Made by a program: the position numbers and the translations under genes. From the NCBI RefSeq assembly GCF_014201315.1, contig NZ_JACHDY010000001.1, positions 744,001 through 808,000 on the forward strand: 64,000 bases of DNA, given 5' to 3'. Position 1 is the first letter of the stretch; each line of letters begins with the position of its first letter. The notes beneath the pieces were generated by a model. The model was not told the DNA's origin and made no database searches. It saw only the letters and a program-made list of their open reading frames with translations. This document shows positions 35,023 through 45,006 of this stretch, in pieces. This DNA is from Edaphobacter lichenicola. GTDB taxonomy: Bacteria; Acidobacteriota; Terriglobia; Terriglobales; Acidobacteriaceae.

Positions 35023-37761
35023 ATGGATGGTCGTGGGCTGCTGCCGGGTGGGATTGCTGAGGCGTTGGAGCAGGGTTCAGTCGTTGTAACAGGCAACCAG
35101 CGAGCAGCACGGGCGATTCGACGCGGGTGGGATCGGCGCAACCGCGCTTTGGGTCTGGCAAGCTGGTCACCCGCAGCTGTGACGTCATGGGATGCATGGC
35201 TTGCGAACATGTGGCAGCGGTTGTTGGTGGAGGGCCACGTCACCTCGATGATGTTGAATCATTCGCAGGAGCAGGTGGTTTGGCGAACCATTCTCGAGGC
35301 CGACGATGAACTCGCTAGTTTGCGGACTGTGGACACGCTGGCGGCCATGGCGGCGGACGCGTGGCGGCTGGTATGCAGCTACGATGGGCGATTGAACCTG
35401 CAGGCAGCGATCGGCAACTCGGATACACGATCATTTCAACGATGGGCGCGCACCTTTGAACGGCTTTGCGAGGCTGAGGGATTTGTCGCACAGGCCCAAC
35501 TGGAGGACACGCTTCGCGAGGAAGTCGAAAGGGAGGCTGCGAGAAGCGGGTTCTTCGGGGTCATAGCGGACAGGGTCGTGCTGGTGGGATTCGATCAGAT
35601 GACTCCATCACAAAGCCGATTGGTAGAGGCGCTGCATTCGACGGGAATACAAGTGGAGGAGCTACGCCTGAATTTTCCAGCGCAGAGACGGTTCCTGGTG
35701 GAGGCGGCCGATGGTCAGGAGGAGCTGTTTCTCGCGGCGCGCTGGGTGCGGAGATTTCTCGAAGAGAACACGGGGGCAACCATCGCTGTGATCGTGCCAG
35801 CGCTTGAGAAAGAGCGCAGAGAGATTGACCGAGTGTTTCGTGAGGTGCTGGCTCCTGAGCTTGAAGACATCCGCGCGGATGATCACGTCGGACCTTATGA
35901 GTTTTCGCTTGGTTCGACGTTACGGGAGACCCCCCTGGTTGCTGCCGCCTTCGATCTACTGCGATGGTCAAACGAGCCGTTGCCTCTGGAGAGGGTGAGT
36001 GCGTTGCTGCTGTCGCCTTATTTCGCGATGAGCAGTGGAGAGCGGAGCGCACGTGCGGAGTTCGATGCCTTTGAACTGCGTAAGGCGCGGGTGCTGCGGC
36101 CGGAGATCTCGCTGCGTGGACTGGTCGAGATGATGGATGGATCAAAACGGAGGGCGAAGTTTCCGCAAGTGCTCGGTACATTGCGCGCGATGCAGCGGGT
36201 TGCGGGCCGATTGCAGGGGCTCGATGAACGCTCTCATGCAGAGTGGGCGGAGAAGATGCGGGAGTTCCTGATGACGGCGGCGTGGGGCTCAGGGGGCGGG
36301 GACACCAGTGTCGAATTTCAGACGCAGCGGAAGTGGGAGAGCGCTCTGGATGAAGTCGCGACGCTGGACTTCGATGGCGTAGCTGTCGACTATGCACAAG
36401 CATTGGAAGCACTCGAAAGAGTTGCGCGCCTGACTATGTTTGCGCCTGAGTCGCGAGAGGCGCCGGTGCAGGTGATGGGTCCGCTGGAGGCTGCTGGAAG
36501 CACGTTTGATGCGGTGTGGTTCTTGCACGCGGGCGAGCTCGACTGGCCGATGCCAGCTGTTGGCAGTTCCCTGCTGCCCTGGCATCTGCAACGTGAATTG
36601 GAGATGCCGGGAACAGATCCGACGCTCGACAGTGAACGCGCGCAGAGGATCACGGAACGGATTGCGGCAAGTGCGGGCAGCATTGTGTTCAGCTATGCGA
36701 AGGAATCTTCGGAGGGAAACCAGAGGCCTTCGCCGTTGTTGACCGGGATCGGCCTGGAGACGGTTAAGGCTGCGGAGTTTGTGGAGTCTGAATCACAGCG
36801 GACCATTGTCGAGTTGGAAGATATTGCGGATGCTGCTCAAGTTCAGGCGCCACCAGACAGAGTGATTCGCGGTGGCGCAAAAGTTTTGGAGCTGCAGGCG
36901 GCGTGCGGCTTTCGTGCGTTTGCAGAGAAGAGATTGTGGGCGACGGAGCTTGAGTCGATTGAGCCTGGCATGGATGCGCGAGAGAGCGGTACGGCGTTGC
37001 ACAAGGCGCTCGAGATTTTTTGGGACGAGGTGAAGACGCAGGACAATCTACGTTCGATGACCATGGAGGAACGTGATGAGGCACTAATCTGGTGTGTCGC
37101 CAGGGCGTTGAAGAAGACAGCAGAAGCGAGTGCGACCGACTGGGACAAGGCTTATGTCGAGGTGCAGCGCGAGAGGTTGCGCAGACTTCTGTCCGGATGG
37201 CTTGAGCTGGAGCTGGAGCGAAGACTGCCGTTTGAGGTGAAGCTCAGCGAGAAAGAGTTCAAGGATGTCCGCGTTGGCCCGCTGCGTTTGAGTGTGCGCA
37301 TGGACCGGGTCGACGTTGTGGAAGGTGGGGAGGTGCTGATCGACTACAAGACGGGATCGGCTTCGCCGAATGATTGGCTAACGCAGAGGCCCACCGCTCC
37401 TCAGCTTCCGCTGTACGCGATTCTCTCTCAAGCGGACCAGCTGCAGGGTGTCGCCTTTGGTCTCGTCAAGGCTGGTAAAGACCGTGGTCTGCAGGGGTAC
37501 GCTGCGAGTGACGGAGTGCTGCCCAAGCCAACCAGGCTGAAAGAAGCTGCAACACTTGAAGCGCAGGTGGAGCGATGGAGAGAGGTGCTGGTGAGGCTGG
37601 CTGAGGAGTTTTATTCAGGCGATGCGCGCGTGAGTCCAAAGACGTATCCGGGGACCTGCGCTCACTGCGGACAGAGGATCTTTTGCCGGCTTAACGTGTC
37701 GTTGCTTGAGGAGGATGACGAGCAGGAGGACGGCTCTGTGGCGGAGGTGAGCCGTGGCTGA
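35023..37761 (+). CDS. AddB-like subunit: inactive helicase with Fe-S PD-(D/E)XK nuclease
   Basis: 912 residues. The N-terminal part has helicase fold but no proper Walker A (VVVTGNQRAARAI replaces it). The C-terminal nuclease holds GTALHKALEIFWDE, DRVDVVEGGEV and LIDYKTG, the PD-(D/E)XK residues, and four Cys for a 4Fe-4S staple: C628 (ACGFRAF) and C879, C882, C888 (CAHCGQRIFC). It matches the AddB-like 'probable DNA repair protein' family. With the next gene it would resect double-strand breaks. The overlap with the helicase gene is eight bases. Confidence 0.88.
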   Translation: MDGRGLLPGGIAEALEQGSVVVTGNQRAARAIRRGWDRRNRALGLASWSPAAVTSWDAWLANMWQRLLVEGHVTSMMLNHSQEQVVWRTILEADDELASLRTVDTLAAMAADAWRLVCSYDGRLNLQAAIGNSDTRSFQRWARTFERLCEAEGFVAQAQLEDTLREEVEREAARSGFFGVIADRVVLVGFDQMTPSQSRLVEALHSTGIQVEELRLNFPAQRRFLVEAADGQEELFLAARWVRRFLEENTGATIAVIVPALEKERREIDRVFREVLAPELEDIRADDHVGPYEFSLGSTLRETPLVAAAFDLLRWSNEPLPLERVSALLLSPYFAMSSGERSARAEFDAFELRKARVLRPEISLRGLVEMMDGSKRRAKFPQVLGTLRAMQRVAGRLQGLDERSHAEWAEKMREFLMTAAWGSGGGDTSVEFQTQRKWESALDEVATLDFDGVAVDYAQALEALERVARLTMFAPESREAPVQVMGPLEAAGSTFDAVWFLHAGELDWPMPAVGSSLLPWHLQRELEMPGTDPTLDSERAQRITERIAASAGSIVFSYAKESSEGNQRPSPLLTGIGLETVKAAEFVESESQRTIVELEDIADAAQVQAPPDRVIRGGAKVLELQAACGFRAFAEKRLWATELESIEPGMDARESGTALHKALEIFWDEVKTQDNLRSMTMEERDEALIWCVARALKKTAEASATDWDKAYVEVQRERLRRLLSGWLELELERRLPFEVKLSEKEFKDVRVGPLRLSVRMDRVDVVEGGEVLIDYKTGSASPNDWLTQRPTAPQLPLYAILSQADQLQGVAFGLVKAGKDRGLQGYAASDGVLPKPTRLKEAATLEAQVERWREVLVRLAEEFYSGDARVSPKTYPGTCAHCGQRIFCRLNVSLLEEDDEQEDGSVAEVSRG

Positions 37762-40700
37762 TCTTTTTGTTGTGCCAAAGAGTGACGACCTTCCAGATCT
37801 TCCAATGGATACGAGCAGTACAAGGCCACCGGATTGGCAGGAGCGAGAGCGCGCTCTTGACATTCGACGATCGTGGATCGTCGAGGCGCCGGCGGGGTCT
37901 GGCAAGACCGGTCTGCTGATACAACGCTACCTGAAGCTGCTGGCCGATGAGAGTGTCGAAGATCCCAGCCAGGTTCTGGCCATTACGTTCACCGTAAAGG
38001 CGACGGCGGAGATGCGGGAGCGTGTCATTGATCAACTGGAGAGCGCTTCCCGGAGCGAGCCACTGAAGAGCGACTCCGACTTTGATCGTGTGACACGTGT
38101 GTTGGCGGAGATGGTGCTCCGTCGCGACGCTTTATTGGGATGGGAGTTGCTGCAACATCCACGCAGATTGAATATTCGCACGATCGATTCGGTTTGCGGT
38201 GAGGTGGCACGATTGTTGCCGGTTCTCTCAGGCGCTGGCGGTCGACAGACTCCGGTCGAAGATCCGACGTTGATGTATCGCGAAGCGGCACGAGAGACCT
38301 TGATGCAACTCGGCGGAGCCGATGTGGAGCTGGACGCTGCCCTGTGCACCGTGTTGTTGCATCGGGATGGCAGTCTTCGCGACTGTGAGCGTCTGTTGAT
38401 GGAGATGCTGCCGCTGCGTAACCAGTGGGGAGAGCTGGTTCCGCTGGGGACGCAACAGCTGGATGATGTTTTTTTGGATGAAACGGTATTGCCTAAGCTT
38501 GAGCTGGCGCTGGAGCAGGCGGTCTGTGAAGGATTAACGCTATTGTCGCTCAGCGTTCCGGCGGATATTTTGCAGGAACTGACCTCGCTTGCGGGTGAGA
38601 TGGGGCACGCGGGAGGTTATCGAGGAAGTCCTTCTCCGATTGCCACGTGCGCCGGGCTGCACAATATGCCGCAGGAGACCGCTGAAGACCTCGAACATTG
38701 GCGGGGCTTGATTCATCTCCTCACAACACAGGAGTCGAAGTGGAGGGCAAGCGCAGCACGTAGTCATCTAGGTTTCCAAATTGAAAAACATCACGCCGAA
38801 CGGTTGAAGCTTCTAGTGCAGCAGCTGCGGGATCGCGACGATGTGCTGGAGGCAATTAAGAGAGTGAGGAGCCTGCCGCCTGTTCAGTACCCGCAGGAGC
38901 AGTGGGTCGTGGCAAAGGCATTGTTTCGAATTTTGAACAGGGCGCTGGCTGAGCTGCAGCTGGTGTTTGCGCGGCGCGAAGAGTGCGATTTTGCCGAACT
39001 TGGACTGCTGGCACGGGTCGCACTGCAGCGGGAGGGTGCCGTCGCCGATTTGAACAAGGCATTGGGAATGAGTCTTCAGCACCTGCTTGTCGATGAGATG
39101 CAGGACACGTCCACGGGACAATACGAACTGATTCAACTGCTCACACAGAGATGGGACGGACACGGTCAGACGGTATTTCTCGTCGGCGATCCGAAGCAGT
39201 CGATCTACCTGTTCCGGCAGGCGCGAGTGGAGCGGTTTGTGAAGACGATGCAGACGGAGTTTCTTGGGGACCTTCCCGTTGGCAGACTACAGTTGACGGC
39301 AAACTTCCGTTCGCAGAGGACTCTTGTTGAAGCGTTCAACGATGATTTCTCGCTGCTGTTTCCTCGAAAGACGAGTCCCACGAACCCCGAGGATGTGCCG
39401 TATGTCGAGGCACAGGCTGTACGCGGACCTTCGCGAAGTGGCTCGCTGAATCTTGTGTGGCATGCGCGTGTGCTGCCTTCGGAGACTTCGACTGAAGCGA
39501 CGAAGAGAGCGAAGCGGCGGCACGCCAGGTTGGAGGCTGAAAAGGTGCGGGCGGTCGTCGAGCATTGGCGCGAAAGACCGTTGCCTCAGGGGCGGAGCGA
39601 GCCATGGAAGGTGGCTGTGCTGGTGCGAAGCCGCAATCTGCTGGCTGATATCGTTGCGGAGCTGAAGGATGAGTCGAAGGGCGCGATTGCGTTTCGTGCG
39701 GTGGATATAGAGGCACTGGGCGAGAGGCAGGAGGTTCTCGATCTCTTTGCATTGACCAGAGCGCTGATGCACCCGGCTGATCGCGTGGCGTGGCTCGCGG
39801 TACTGCGTGCTCCGTGGTGCGGCCTTGGGCGTGCCGATCTTCATGTGCTGGCGGGTGGGGATGATCCCGACTGGGCAGAGAGATGCATGGGAGATGTGAT
39901 CGCAGAGAGGCTGGACCTGCTGGAGGAAGAGAGTCGCGCAAGGGTGATGCGGGTGTGGCCTGTGTTGCAGGCGGCAGAGGAAAAGCGACCGGGCTTGAGC
40001 GTGGCCCAATGGATAGAGAGGACCTGGCGGTCGTTAGGCGGTGACGCGTATTTGAAGCCGGGAGAGCTGGCCAATGCACGAAGGTATCTGCAGCTTTTAG
40101 ATGAGATGGAAGAGGACACCGGTACGACTGATGTGAGCCTGCTGAAGCGCCGACTCGATAAATTGTTTGCCCAACCGGCGGGTGGAGGTTGGGCGGTCGA
40201 TTTGATGACCATCCATAAGTCGAAGGGTCTGGAATGGGATGTCGTGATAGTACCGGGACTTCAGAAGAAGGATCCTGCGGATCGTGAAAGATTGTTGACG
40301 TGGAGCGAGATCGATTCCGACGATACAGAAGCCGCGCACATCATGCTTGCGCCGATCGCGGGTCGCGGCGAGGGTTCAAGGGCGCTGAATCTCTGGTTGA
40401 GGGGTATTGATAAAACAAAGAAGGCCGCGGAGAGAAAGCGCCTCTTCTATGTTGCGTGCACGAGAGCGCGGGAGGAGCTGCATCTGTTCGCATCGCCCGA
40501 AGCAACGGTGAGGGGAGAAGTCATACGACCGTATGGGAGTCTGCTGGCTACCGCGTGGTCTGCGGCGGGGCGGCACTTTACGAGGGGTGCGCCGGCTTCG
40601 GAGAGGCTCGTTCAGATGCCCATGATGTTTCCTAAGTTCGAAGAAGAAGAGGGCTTCGTCGGCGAGATTGCGGCAGGCGCCGACGAAGCGGCACAACCAG

Positions 40701-41389
40701 CGATGCTTCAGCGACTTCCAATGGAGTTCAGGCCGGAATCACGATTTTCAGCAAGCCGTAAGCTCTCCTACGGTGAGGATGCGATTGCACCAGGACCTGC
40801 ACACTTCGAAAGACCTGAAGGTTCCTTCGAGGCTCGTGCCTTTGGCAACGCCGTCCATGCTTTCTTAGAGATGCTGGCGAAGAAGCTGGCAAATGGTACG
40901 AGGGTCGAGGCCGTGCTGCACGAAGTGGCGGGATGGACGCCCAGAATTGCGTCGGTGCTGCGAAGAGATGGACTACATCCGGTCGTCGTTGAGCGGCTTG
41001 TCCCACGGGTGAAGACTGCGCTCACCAACATGCTGCAGGACGACGAAGGACGATGGGTGCTGAGCCAGCACAAGCAGGCGGCGACCGAACTCTCACTGAG
41101 TGCGTGGAATGATGCGCCGAGCAGCGTGCGATTGGATCGAGTGTTTTATAGCGGAGCACAACCGATGGAGAACGGGGCTGATTATCTTTGGATCATCGAC
41201 TATAAGACGGCAAACCACGGGCGTGAAGGGCTTGCCGAGTTTCTTGCCGACGAGCGAATGAAGTACGCGGAGCAGATGAAAGTGTATGCCCGGATGATGA
41301 GGGGCCGCGTAGCGAATGGAAGACTGCGGGTTGGCTTGTACTATCCGATGTTGCCAAAGCTCGTCTGGTGGGAACCTGAGACAGACTGA
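37754..41389 (+). CDS. AddA/RecB-like UvrD-type helicase-nuclease
   Basis: 1211 residues. Helicase: Walker A APAGSGKTGLLIQR near residue 45, LAITFTVKATAEMRERV, DEMQDTS (motif II), VGDPKQSIYLFRQA, LTANFRSQ, and late VDLMTIHKSKGLEWDVV and LFYVACTRAREELHLF. The C-terminal RecB-type nuclease has GNAVHAFLE, LDRVF, IIDYKTA and YAEQMKVYA with the full catalytic set. With the AddB-like subunit this is a dual-nuclease, RecD-less AddAB-type machine for recombination and foreign-DNA degradation. The GTG at 37754 follows GGAGG by six bases. Confidence 0.9.
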   Translation: MADLFVVPKSDDLPDLPMDTSSTRPPDWQERERALDIRRSWIVEAPAGSGKTGLLIQRYLKLLADESVEDPSQVLAITFTVKATAEMRERVIDQLESASRSEPLKSDSDFDRVTRVLAEMVLRRDALLGWELLQHPRRLNIRTIDSVCGEVARLLPVLSGAGGRQTPVEDPTLMYREAARETLMQLGGADVELDAALCTVLLHRDGSLRDCERLLMEMLPLRNQWGELVPLGTQQLDDVFLDETVLPKLELALEQAVCEGLTLLSLSVPADILQELTSLAGEMGHAGGYRGSPSPIATCAGLHNMPQETAEDLEHWRGLIHLLTTQESKWRASAARSHLGFQIEKHHAERLKLLVQQLRDRDDVLEAIKRVRSLPPVQYPQEQWVVAKALFRILNRALAELQLVFARREECDFAELGLLARVALQREGAVADLNKALGMSLQHLLVDEMQDTSTGQYELIQLLTQRWDGHGQTVFLVGDPKQSIYLFRQARVERFVKTMQTEFLGDLPVGRLQLTANFRSQRTLVEAFNDDFSLLFPRKTSPTNPEDVPYVEAQAVRGPSRSGSLNLVWHARVLPSETSTEATKRAKRRHARLEAEKVRAVVEHWRERPLPQGRSEPWKVAVLVRSRNLLADIVAELKDESKGAIAFRAVDIEALGERQEVLDLFALTRALMHPADRVAWLAVLRAPWCGLGRADLHVLAGGDDPDWAERCMGDVIAERLDLLEEESRARVMRVWPVLQAAEEKRPGLSVAQWIERTWRSLGGDAYLKPGELANARRYLQLLDEMEEDTGTTDVSLLKRRLDKLFAQPAGGGWAVDLMTIHKSKGLEWDVVIVPGLQKKDPADRERLLTWSEIDSDDTEAAHIMLAPIAGRGEGSRALNLWLRGIDKTKKAAERKRLFYVACTRAREELHLFASPEATVRGEVIRPYGSLLATAWSAAGRHFTRGAPASERLVQMPMMFPKFEEEEGFVGEIAAGADEAAQPAMLQRLPMEFRPESRFSASRKLSYGEDAIAPGPAHFERPEGSFEARAFGNAVHAFLEMLAKKLANGTRVEAVLHEVAGWTPRIASVLRRDGLHPVVVERLVPRVKTALTNMLQDDEGRWVLSQHKQAATELSLSAWNDAPSSVRLDRVFYSGAQPMENGADYLWIIDYKTANHGREGLAEFLADERMKYAEQMKVYARMMRGRVANGRLRVGLYYPMLPKLVWWEPETD

Positions 41390-41474
41390 CAGGCCGTTCC
41401 GGGGAGTAGGATGCTGCTCGGAGGCTTAGGTCTCTTTGAGATCAACTGCAGGTGGGGTGTCCTGCCGCCAAAAC

Positions 41475-42137
41475 TTAGAGTACCGAACTGTTGTGACGAA
41501 CATCGGCGCCACGAACCCAGAAGATGACATCTTCCGCGATATTTGTGGCGTGGTCGCCGACGCGTTCCAGGTTGCGGGCGATGATCAGGGCGTTGAGTGA
41601 CTGCGGAGTGAGTTCGGGCTTCTCCTTGATGAGCGAACTGAGTGCGTAAAAGGCTGCATCATTCATCTCGTCGACCTGATCGTCGAGTCGCAGAACAGAT
41701 TCGGCCAGTTCGGCATCGCCTTCAATGAAGGCCTGAAGGGATTTGCGAACCATTGCGGAAGAGAGCGAGGCGAGCTTAGGAATGTCGACGGGGAGATCGA
41801 TGTTGGCGAAGGCTCCCATCTCTCGTACGCGCACGGCGATGTTGACCGCCTGGTCGCCTACGCGTTCGAGATCGGCGTTGATCCTGATCACGGAGAGGAT
41901 GAAGCGAAGGTCGATGGCCATTGGCTGTTCCATAGCCAGCAAGTCTAGCGCCATTTGATCGATCTCGCGTTCGAGGCGGTTGATGGAAGGCTCGGCTCGG
42001 AAGACAAGTTCGCAGATGGAGAGATCGCGCGTGCGATAGGCTTCGATAGAGCGTTGAATGGCCTGCTCCGCCATGCCCGCCATGACGAGCAGCTTTTCTT
42101 TCAAGTCGTCGAGACTTTGATGAAATTTGACGCGCAT
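41475..42137 (-). CDS. phoU: Phosphate-signalling protein PhoU
   Basis: 220 residues made of two PhoU three-helix bundles; RVGDQAVNIA in the first and RVGDHATNIAEDVIF in the second are the E/DxxxD metal-site motifs. PhoU links Pst transport to PhoR, keeping the PHO response off when phosphate is plentiful. Its ATG overlaps the pstB stop by one base (TGATG). It is last in the pst operon. Confidence 0.95.
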   Translation of the reverse strand: MRVKFHQSLDDLKEKLLVMAGMAEQAIQRSIEAYRTRDLSICELVFRAEPSINRLEREIDQMALDLLAMEQPMAIDLRFILSVIRINADLERVGDQAVNIAVRVREMGAFANIDLPVDIPKLASLSSAMVRKSLQAFIEGDAELAESVLRLDDQVDEMNDAAFYALSSLIKEKPELTPQSLNALIIARNLERVGDHATNIAEDVIFWVRGADVRHNSSVL

Positions 42138-42895
42138 CAGCCGAATCTCCCGGTGATGTAGTCTTCCGTTCGCTTGTCCCGTGGATTCGTGAAGATCTTA
42201 TGGGTGGAGTCGAACTCTACCATCTTACCGTTGAGGAAAAAGCCGGTGTTCTCCGCAACGCGGGCGGCTTGCTGCATGTTGTGCGTCACGATGACGATGG
42301 TGTACTGGCTCTTGAGCTGAAAGATGAGATCTTCGATCTTGGAGGTGGAGACGGGGTCCAGCGCGGAGGCGGGCTCGTCCATCAGGAGAACCTCGGGATC
42401 GACTGCGAGCGCGCGGGCGATGCACATGCGTTGTTGCTGACCTCCCGAAAGCGAGGCTCCTGATTTCTTCTTGAGGTCGTCCTTGACCTCTTCCCAGAGC
42501 GCGGCCTGCTTGAGCGAACGCTCGACCGTCTCGTCGAGGATGCGGCGGTTGCGGAAGCCGTTGAGCTTGAGGCCGCTGACGACGTTGTCGTAGATGGACA
42601 TGGTCGGGAAGGGATTGGGGCGCTGGAAGACCATTCCGACACGGCGGCGAATCTCTACCGGCGAGGCATCGCTGTAGATGTCGATGTCCCCCATCTTGAC
42701 GATGCCGGTAGCGCGTGCGATGGGGTTGGTTTCGTGCATGCGGTTGAGGCAGCGGACGAAGGTGGATTTGCCACAGCCTGAAGGACCGATGAGCGCGGTG
42801 GCGTGGTTCGCAGGGATGTGCAGGTTGATGTCCTGCAGGGTGTGGGTTGTTCCATACCACGCGTTCAAATCCTCAACTAAGATGCCGACTCCCAC
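42137..42895 (-). CDS. pstB: Phosphate ABC transporter ATP-binding protein PstB
   Basis: 252 residues with Walker [11 protein letters not shown]-loop [12 protein letters not shown], signature LSGGQQQR, Walker [14 protein letters not shown] and H-loop VTHNMQQA. It powers high-affinity phosphate import with PstC and PstA. GTG 42895 is used because GGGAGG at 42902-42907 lies six bases upstream and the codon overlaps the pstA stop (TAGTG); the longer frame upstream is inside pstA and is spurious. Confidence 0.95.
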   Translation of the reverse strand: MGVGILVEDLNAWYGTTHTLQDINLHIPANHATALIGPSGCGKSTFVRCLNRMHETNPIARATGIVKMGDIDIYSDASPVEIRRRVGMVFQRPNPFPTMSIYDNVVSGLKLNGFRNRRILDETVERSLKQAALWEEVKDDLKKKSGASLSGGQQQRMCIARALAVDPEVLLMDEPASALDPVSTSKIEDLIFQLKSQYTIVIVTHNMQQAARVAENTGFFLNGKMVEFDSTHKIFTNPRDKRTEDYITGRFG

Positions 42896-43806
42896 TAGCT
42901 TCCTCCCTTGAGTACGCCGCGGTTGGCAAAGATGCGGACGAGCGTGACCGAGACCATGATTAAGACGATAAGAACGAGCGAGCCGGCCCACGCCAGACGA
43001 TGCCACTCGTCATACGGCGAGATGGCGTAGACGTAGATCTGCAGCGGCAGGGCGGCGATAGGTTCGCTGAGTTTGAAGCTCCAGAACTGATTTCCGAAGG
43101 CGGTGAAGAGCAGCGGAGCGGTCTCTCCGGCAACGCGGGCAAATGCCAGCATGCAACCGGTGATGATGCCGGGCGAGGCCGTGCGCAGGCTGACCGAGAT
43201 TGCTGTTCTCCATTTGGGGACGCCGAGGCCGAGAGCTGCCTCGCGAATGGCGTGCGGCACCGTGGCCAGCATCTCTTCGGTGGTGCGTGTGATGGTTGGG
43301 ACCATCATGATGGCGAGAGCTACTCCGCCAGCGAGAGCGGAGAAGTGTTTTTGCTGGACGACGATCAGCGAATAGATCGAGATGCCCATGACGATCGATG
43401 GAACGCCATTGAGCACGTCGGCGGTGAAGCGGACTGCGGTGGCGAGGGTCTTGCCGCGCCCAAACTCCGCCAGATAGACGCCTGCCGCGATGCCGATCGG
43501 GATTCCCATCAGGCTCGCGAGGAAGAGGACGATGCCCGAACCAACAATGGAGTTGGCCATACCTCCGCCCTCCTCACCCACAGGGGCAGGAATGTGGGTG
43601 AAGAAGGCAAGGTTCAACGAACTGGCGCCTTTGTAGATCAGGTAAAAGAGGATCGCGATCAGTGGGAGGATCACCAGGACGGTCGCGAGGATGCAAAGAC
43701 CGCTGACGAAGTAGTTCGTGGCGGAGCGCAGTGCTGTATTCCTGCGCATGGACTTGGATTCGAAGTCCATGGGGCGGGGCTGGTTGCTCAAGGGTTGAGT
43801 ACTCAT
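42895..43806 (-). CDS. pstA: Phosphate ABC transporter permease PstA
   Basis: 303 residues, six membrane helices, with the binding-protein-dependent transport motif [19 protein letters not shown] that contacts PstB. An N-terminal cytoplasmic tail of about 30 residues precedes the first helix. It pairs with PstC in the inner membrane. One base separates it from the pstC stop, and it overlaps pstB by one base. Confidence 0.95.
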   Translation of the reverse strand: MSTQPLSNQPRPMDFESKSMRRNTALRSATNYFVSGLCILATVLVILPLIAILFYLIYKGASSLNLAFFTHIPAPVGEEGGGMANSIVGSGIVLFLASLMGIPIGIAAGVYLAEFGRGKTLATAVRFTADVLNGVPSIVMGISIYSLIVVQQKHFSALAGGVALAIMMVPTITRTTEEMLATVPHAIREAALGLGVPKWRTAISVSLRTASPGIITGCMLAFARVAGETAPLLFTAFGNQFWSFKLSEPIAALPLQIYVYAISPYDEWHRLAWAGSLVLIVLIMVSVTLVRIFANRGVLKGGS

Positions 43807-43807
43807 G

Positions 43808-44887
43808 TCAGTTCACCCGCGCCGGTGCGTTGCGTGTGACCGCCCACACCATCAGCCGTGCGATGGCGTTCACAACAATGGTGACCAGGAAGAGCGCGAG
43901 GCCGATCTCGATGAGGGCGCTAAGGTAAAGATCGCCGGTGGCCTCGGAGAACTCGTTCGCGATAACGCTGGCCAGCGTGTAGCCGGGAGCGAAGAGCGAC
44001 TTGCTGATATCGGGATGATTGCCAATGACCATCGTGACAGCCATCGTCTCTCCGAGTGCGCGTCCGAGGCCCAGCATGATCGCTCCGACGATGCCGATGC
44101 GGGAGTTGCGCAGAACGCCGATGCGAATCATCTCCCAGCGCGTGGCTCCCAGGGCAAGTACAGCTTCGCGCTGGCTGTTGGGAACTGCGTTCATGATGTC
44201 GCGGGTCAGCGAAGAGATGATCGGAAGGATCATGATGGCGAGGATCATGCTGGCGGTCAAAAGGCCGACGCCGAAGTTGGTGCCTTCGAAGAATCCTGTC
44301 CAGCCCAGGATCTTGTAGAGGAAGGGGCCGATAAGATCACGCATGAGCGGGACAAGGACGAAGACCGCCCAAAGACCATAGACGACGCTGGGGATGGCTG
44401 CGAGCAGCTCGGTCAGGAAAGAGATCGGGGCACGAAGCACGCGCGGGCACAGTTCCGTAAGGAAGATCGCTACGCCGAGTGCCAGAGGGACTGCCATGCA
44501 CAGAGCGAGAAGTGACGTGGCGAGTGTGCCATAGATGAAGGGCAGTGCACCGAAGTCGCCCGAGACCGGGTCCCACGCCTGACGGGTGAAGAACTTCCAG
44601 CCGAACTGGATGAGGCTCAAGCGGGAGTGAACGACCAGGATGACGAAGATGAAGAGAACAATCGCGAAGATGCTGCAGGCGCATAGAAGCATGACTGTCG
44701 CGAAGCTATTATCAGCAACGGTGCCGCTTCCCCGCTTGCTGAGGAAGTCTCGAATCGGAGACAGGGCTGCACCAACCGGAGCTGGCGTCGCATCGGCAGC
44801 AGATGCCACAGGAAGCTGTGGCAGGGGCGATGGCACAGGCAACGGAGAGCTTGATTCTCTTTCGGGAGTCATACGGGTAGAAGACAC
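43808..44887 (-). CDS. pstC: Phosphate ABC transporter permease PstC
   Basis: 359 residues, six helices after an unusually long cytoplasmic N-terminus (about 55 residues, with Pro/Ala-rich PLPVPSPLPQLP). The EAVLALGATRWEMIRIGVL motif is the coupling helix for PstB. The start is uncertain: GTG 44887 has two AGGA-like sites upstream with poor spacing; ATG 44872 lacks one. A terminator lies between pstS and this gene, so its level should be lower than that of pstS. Confidence 0.93.
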   Translation of the reverse strand: MSSTRMTPERESSSPLPVPSPLPQLPVASAADATPAPVGAALSPIRDFLSKRGSGTVADNSFATVMLLCACSIFAIVLFIFVILVVHSRLSLIQFGWKFFTRQAWDPVSGDFGALPFIYGTLATSLLALCMAVPLALGVAIFLTELCPRVLRAPISFLTELLAAIPSVVYGLWAVFVLVPLMRDLIGPFLYKILGWTGFFEGTNFGVGLLTASMILAIMILPIISSLTRDIMNAVPNSQREAVLALGATRWEMIRIGVLRNSRIGIVGAIMLGLGRALGETMAVTMVIGNHPDISKSLFAPGYTLASVIANEFSEATGDLYLSALIEIGLALFLVTIVVNAIARLMVWAVTRNAPARVN

Positions 44888-44952
44888 AATCCTATTTTTC
44901 CTGACGGTTGACTCTACGGGTCGATTGTATCGAGCTTACTATCCTGAAGCTG

Positions 44953-45000
44953 GGAAGAAAAAAGATGCCGCACGGCCTTCGATGCGAAACCCGTGCGGCA
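44953..45000 (-). terminator. Intra-operon terminator between pstS and pstC
   Basis: On the minus strand TGCCGCACGG pairs perfectly with CCGTGCGGCA (10 bp), the loop having a further TTCG/CGAA stem, and TCTTTTTTCTT follows. It starts seven bases past the pstS stop. It probably lets pstS be made in excess over the membrane genes by partial read-through, or pstC has its own promoter. Confidence 0.88.
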
Positions 45001-45006
45001 GAGTAG

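Noticed and set aside
42896-43006. N-terminal extension of pstB
   Set aside because: It lies inside pstA in another frame, while GTG 42895 has a strong ribosome site.
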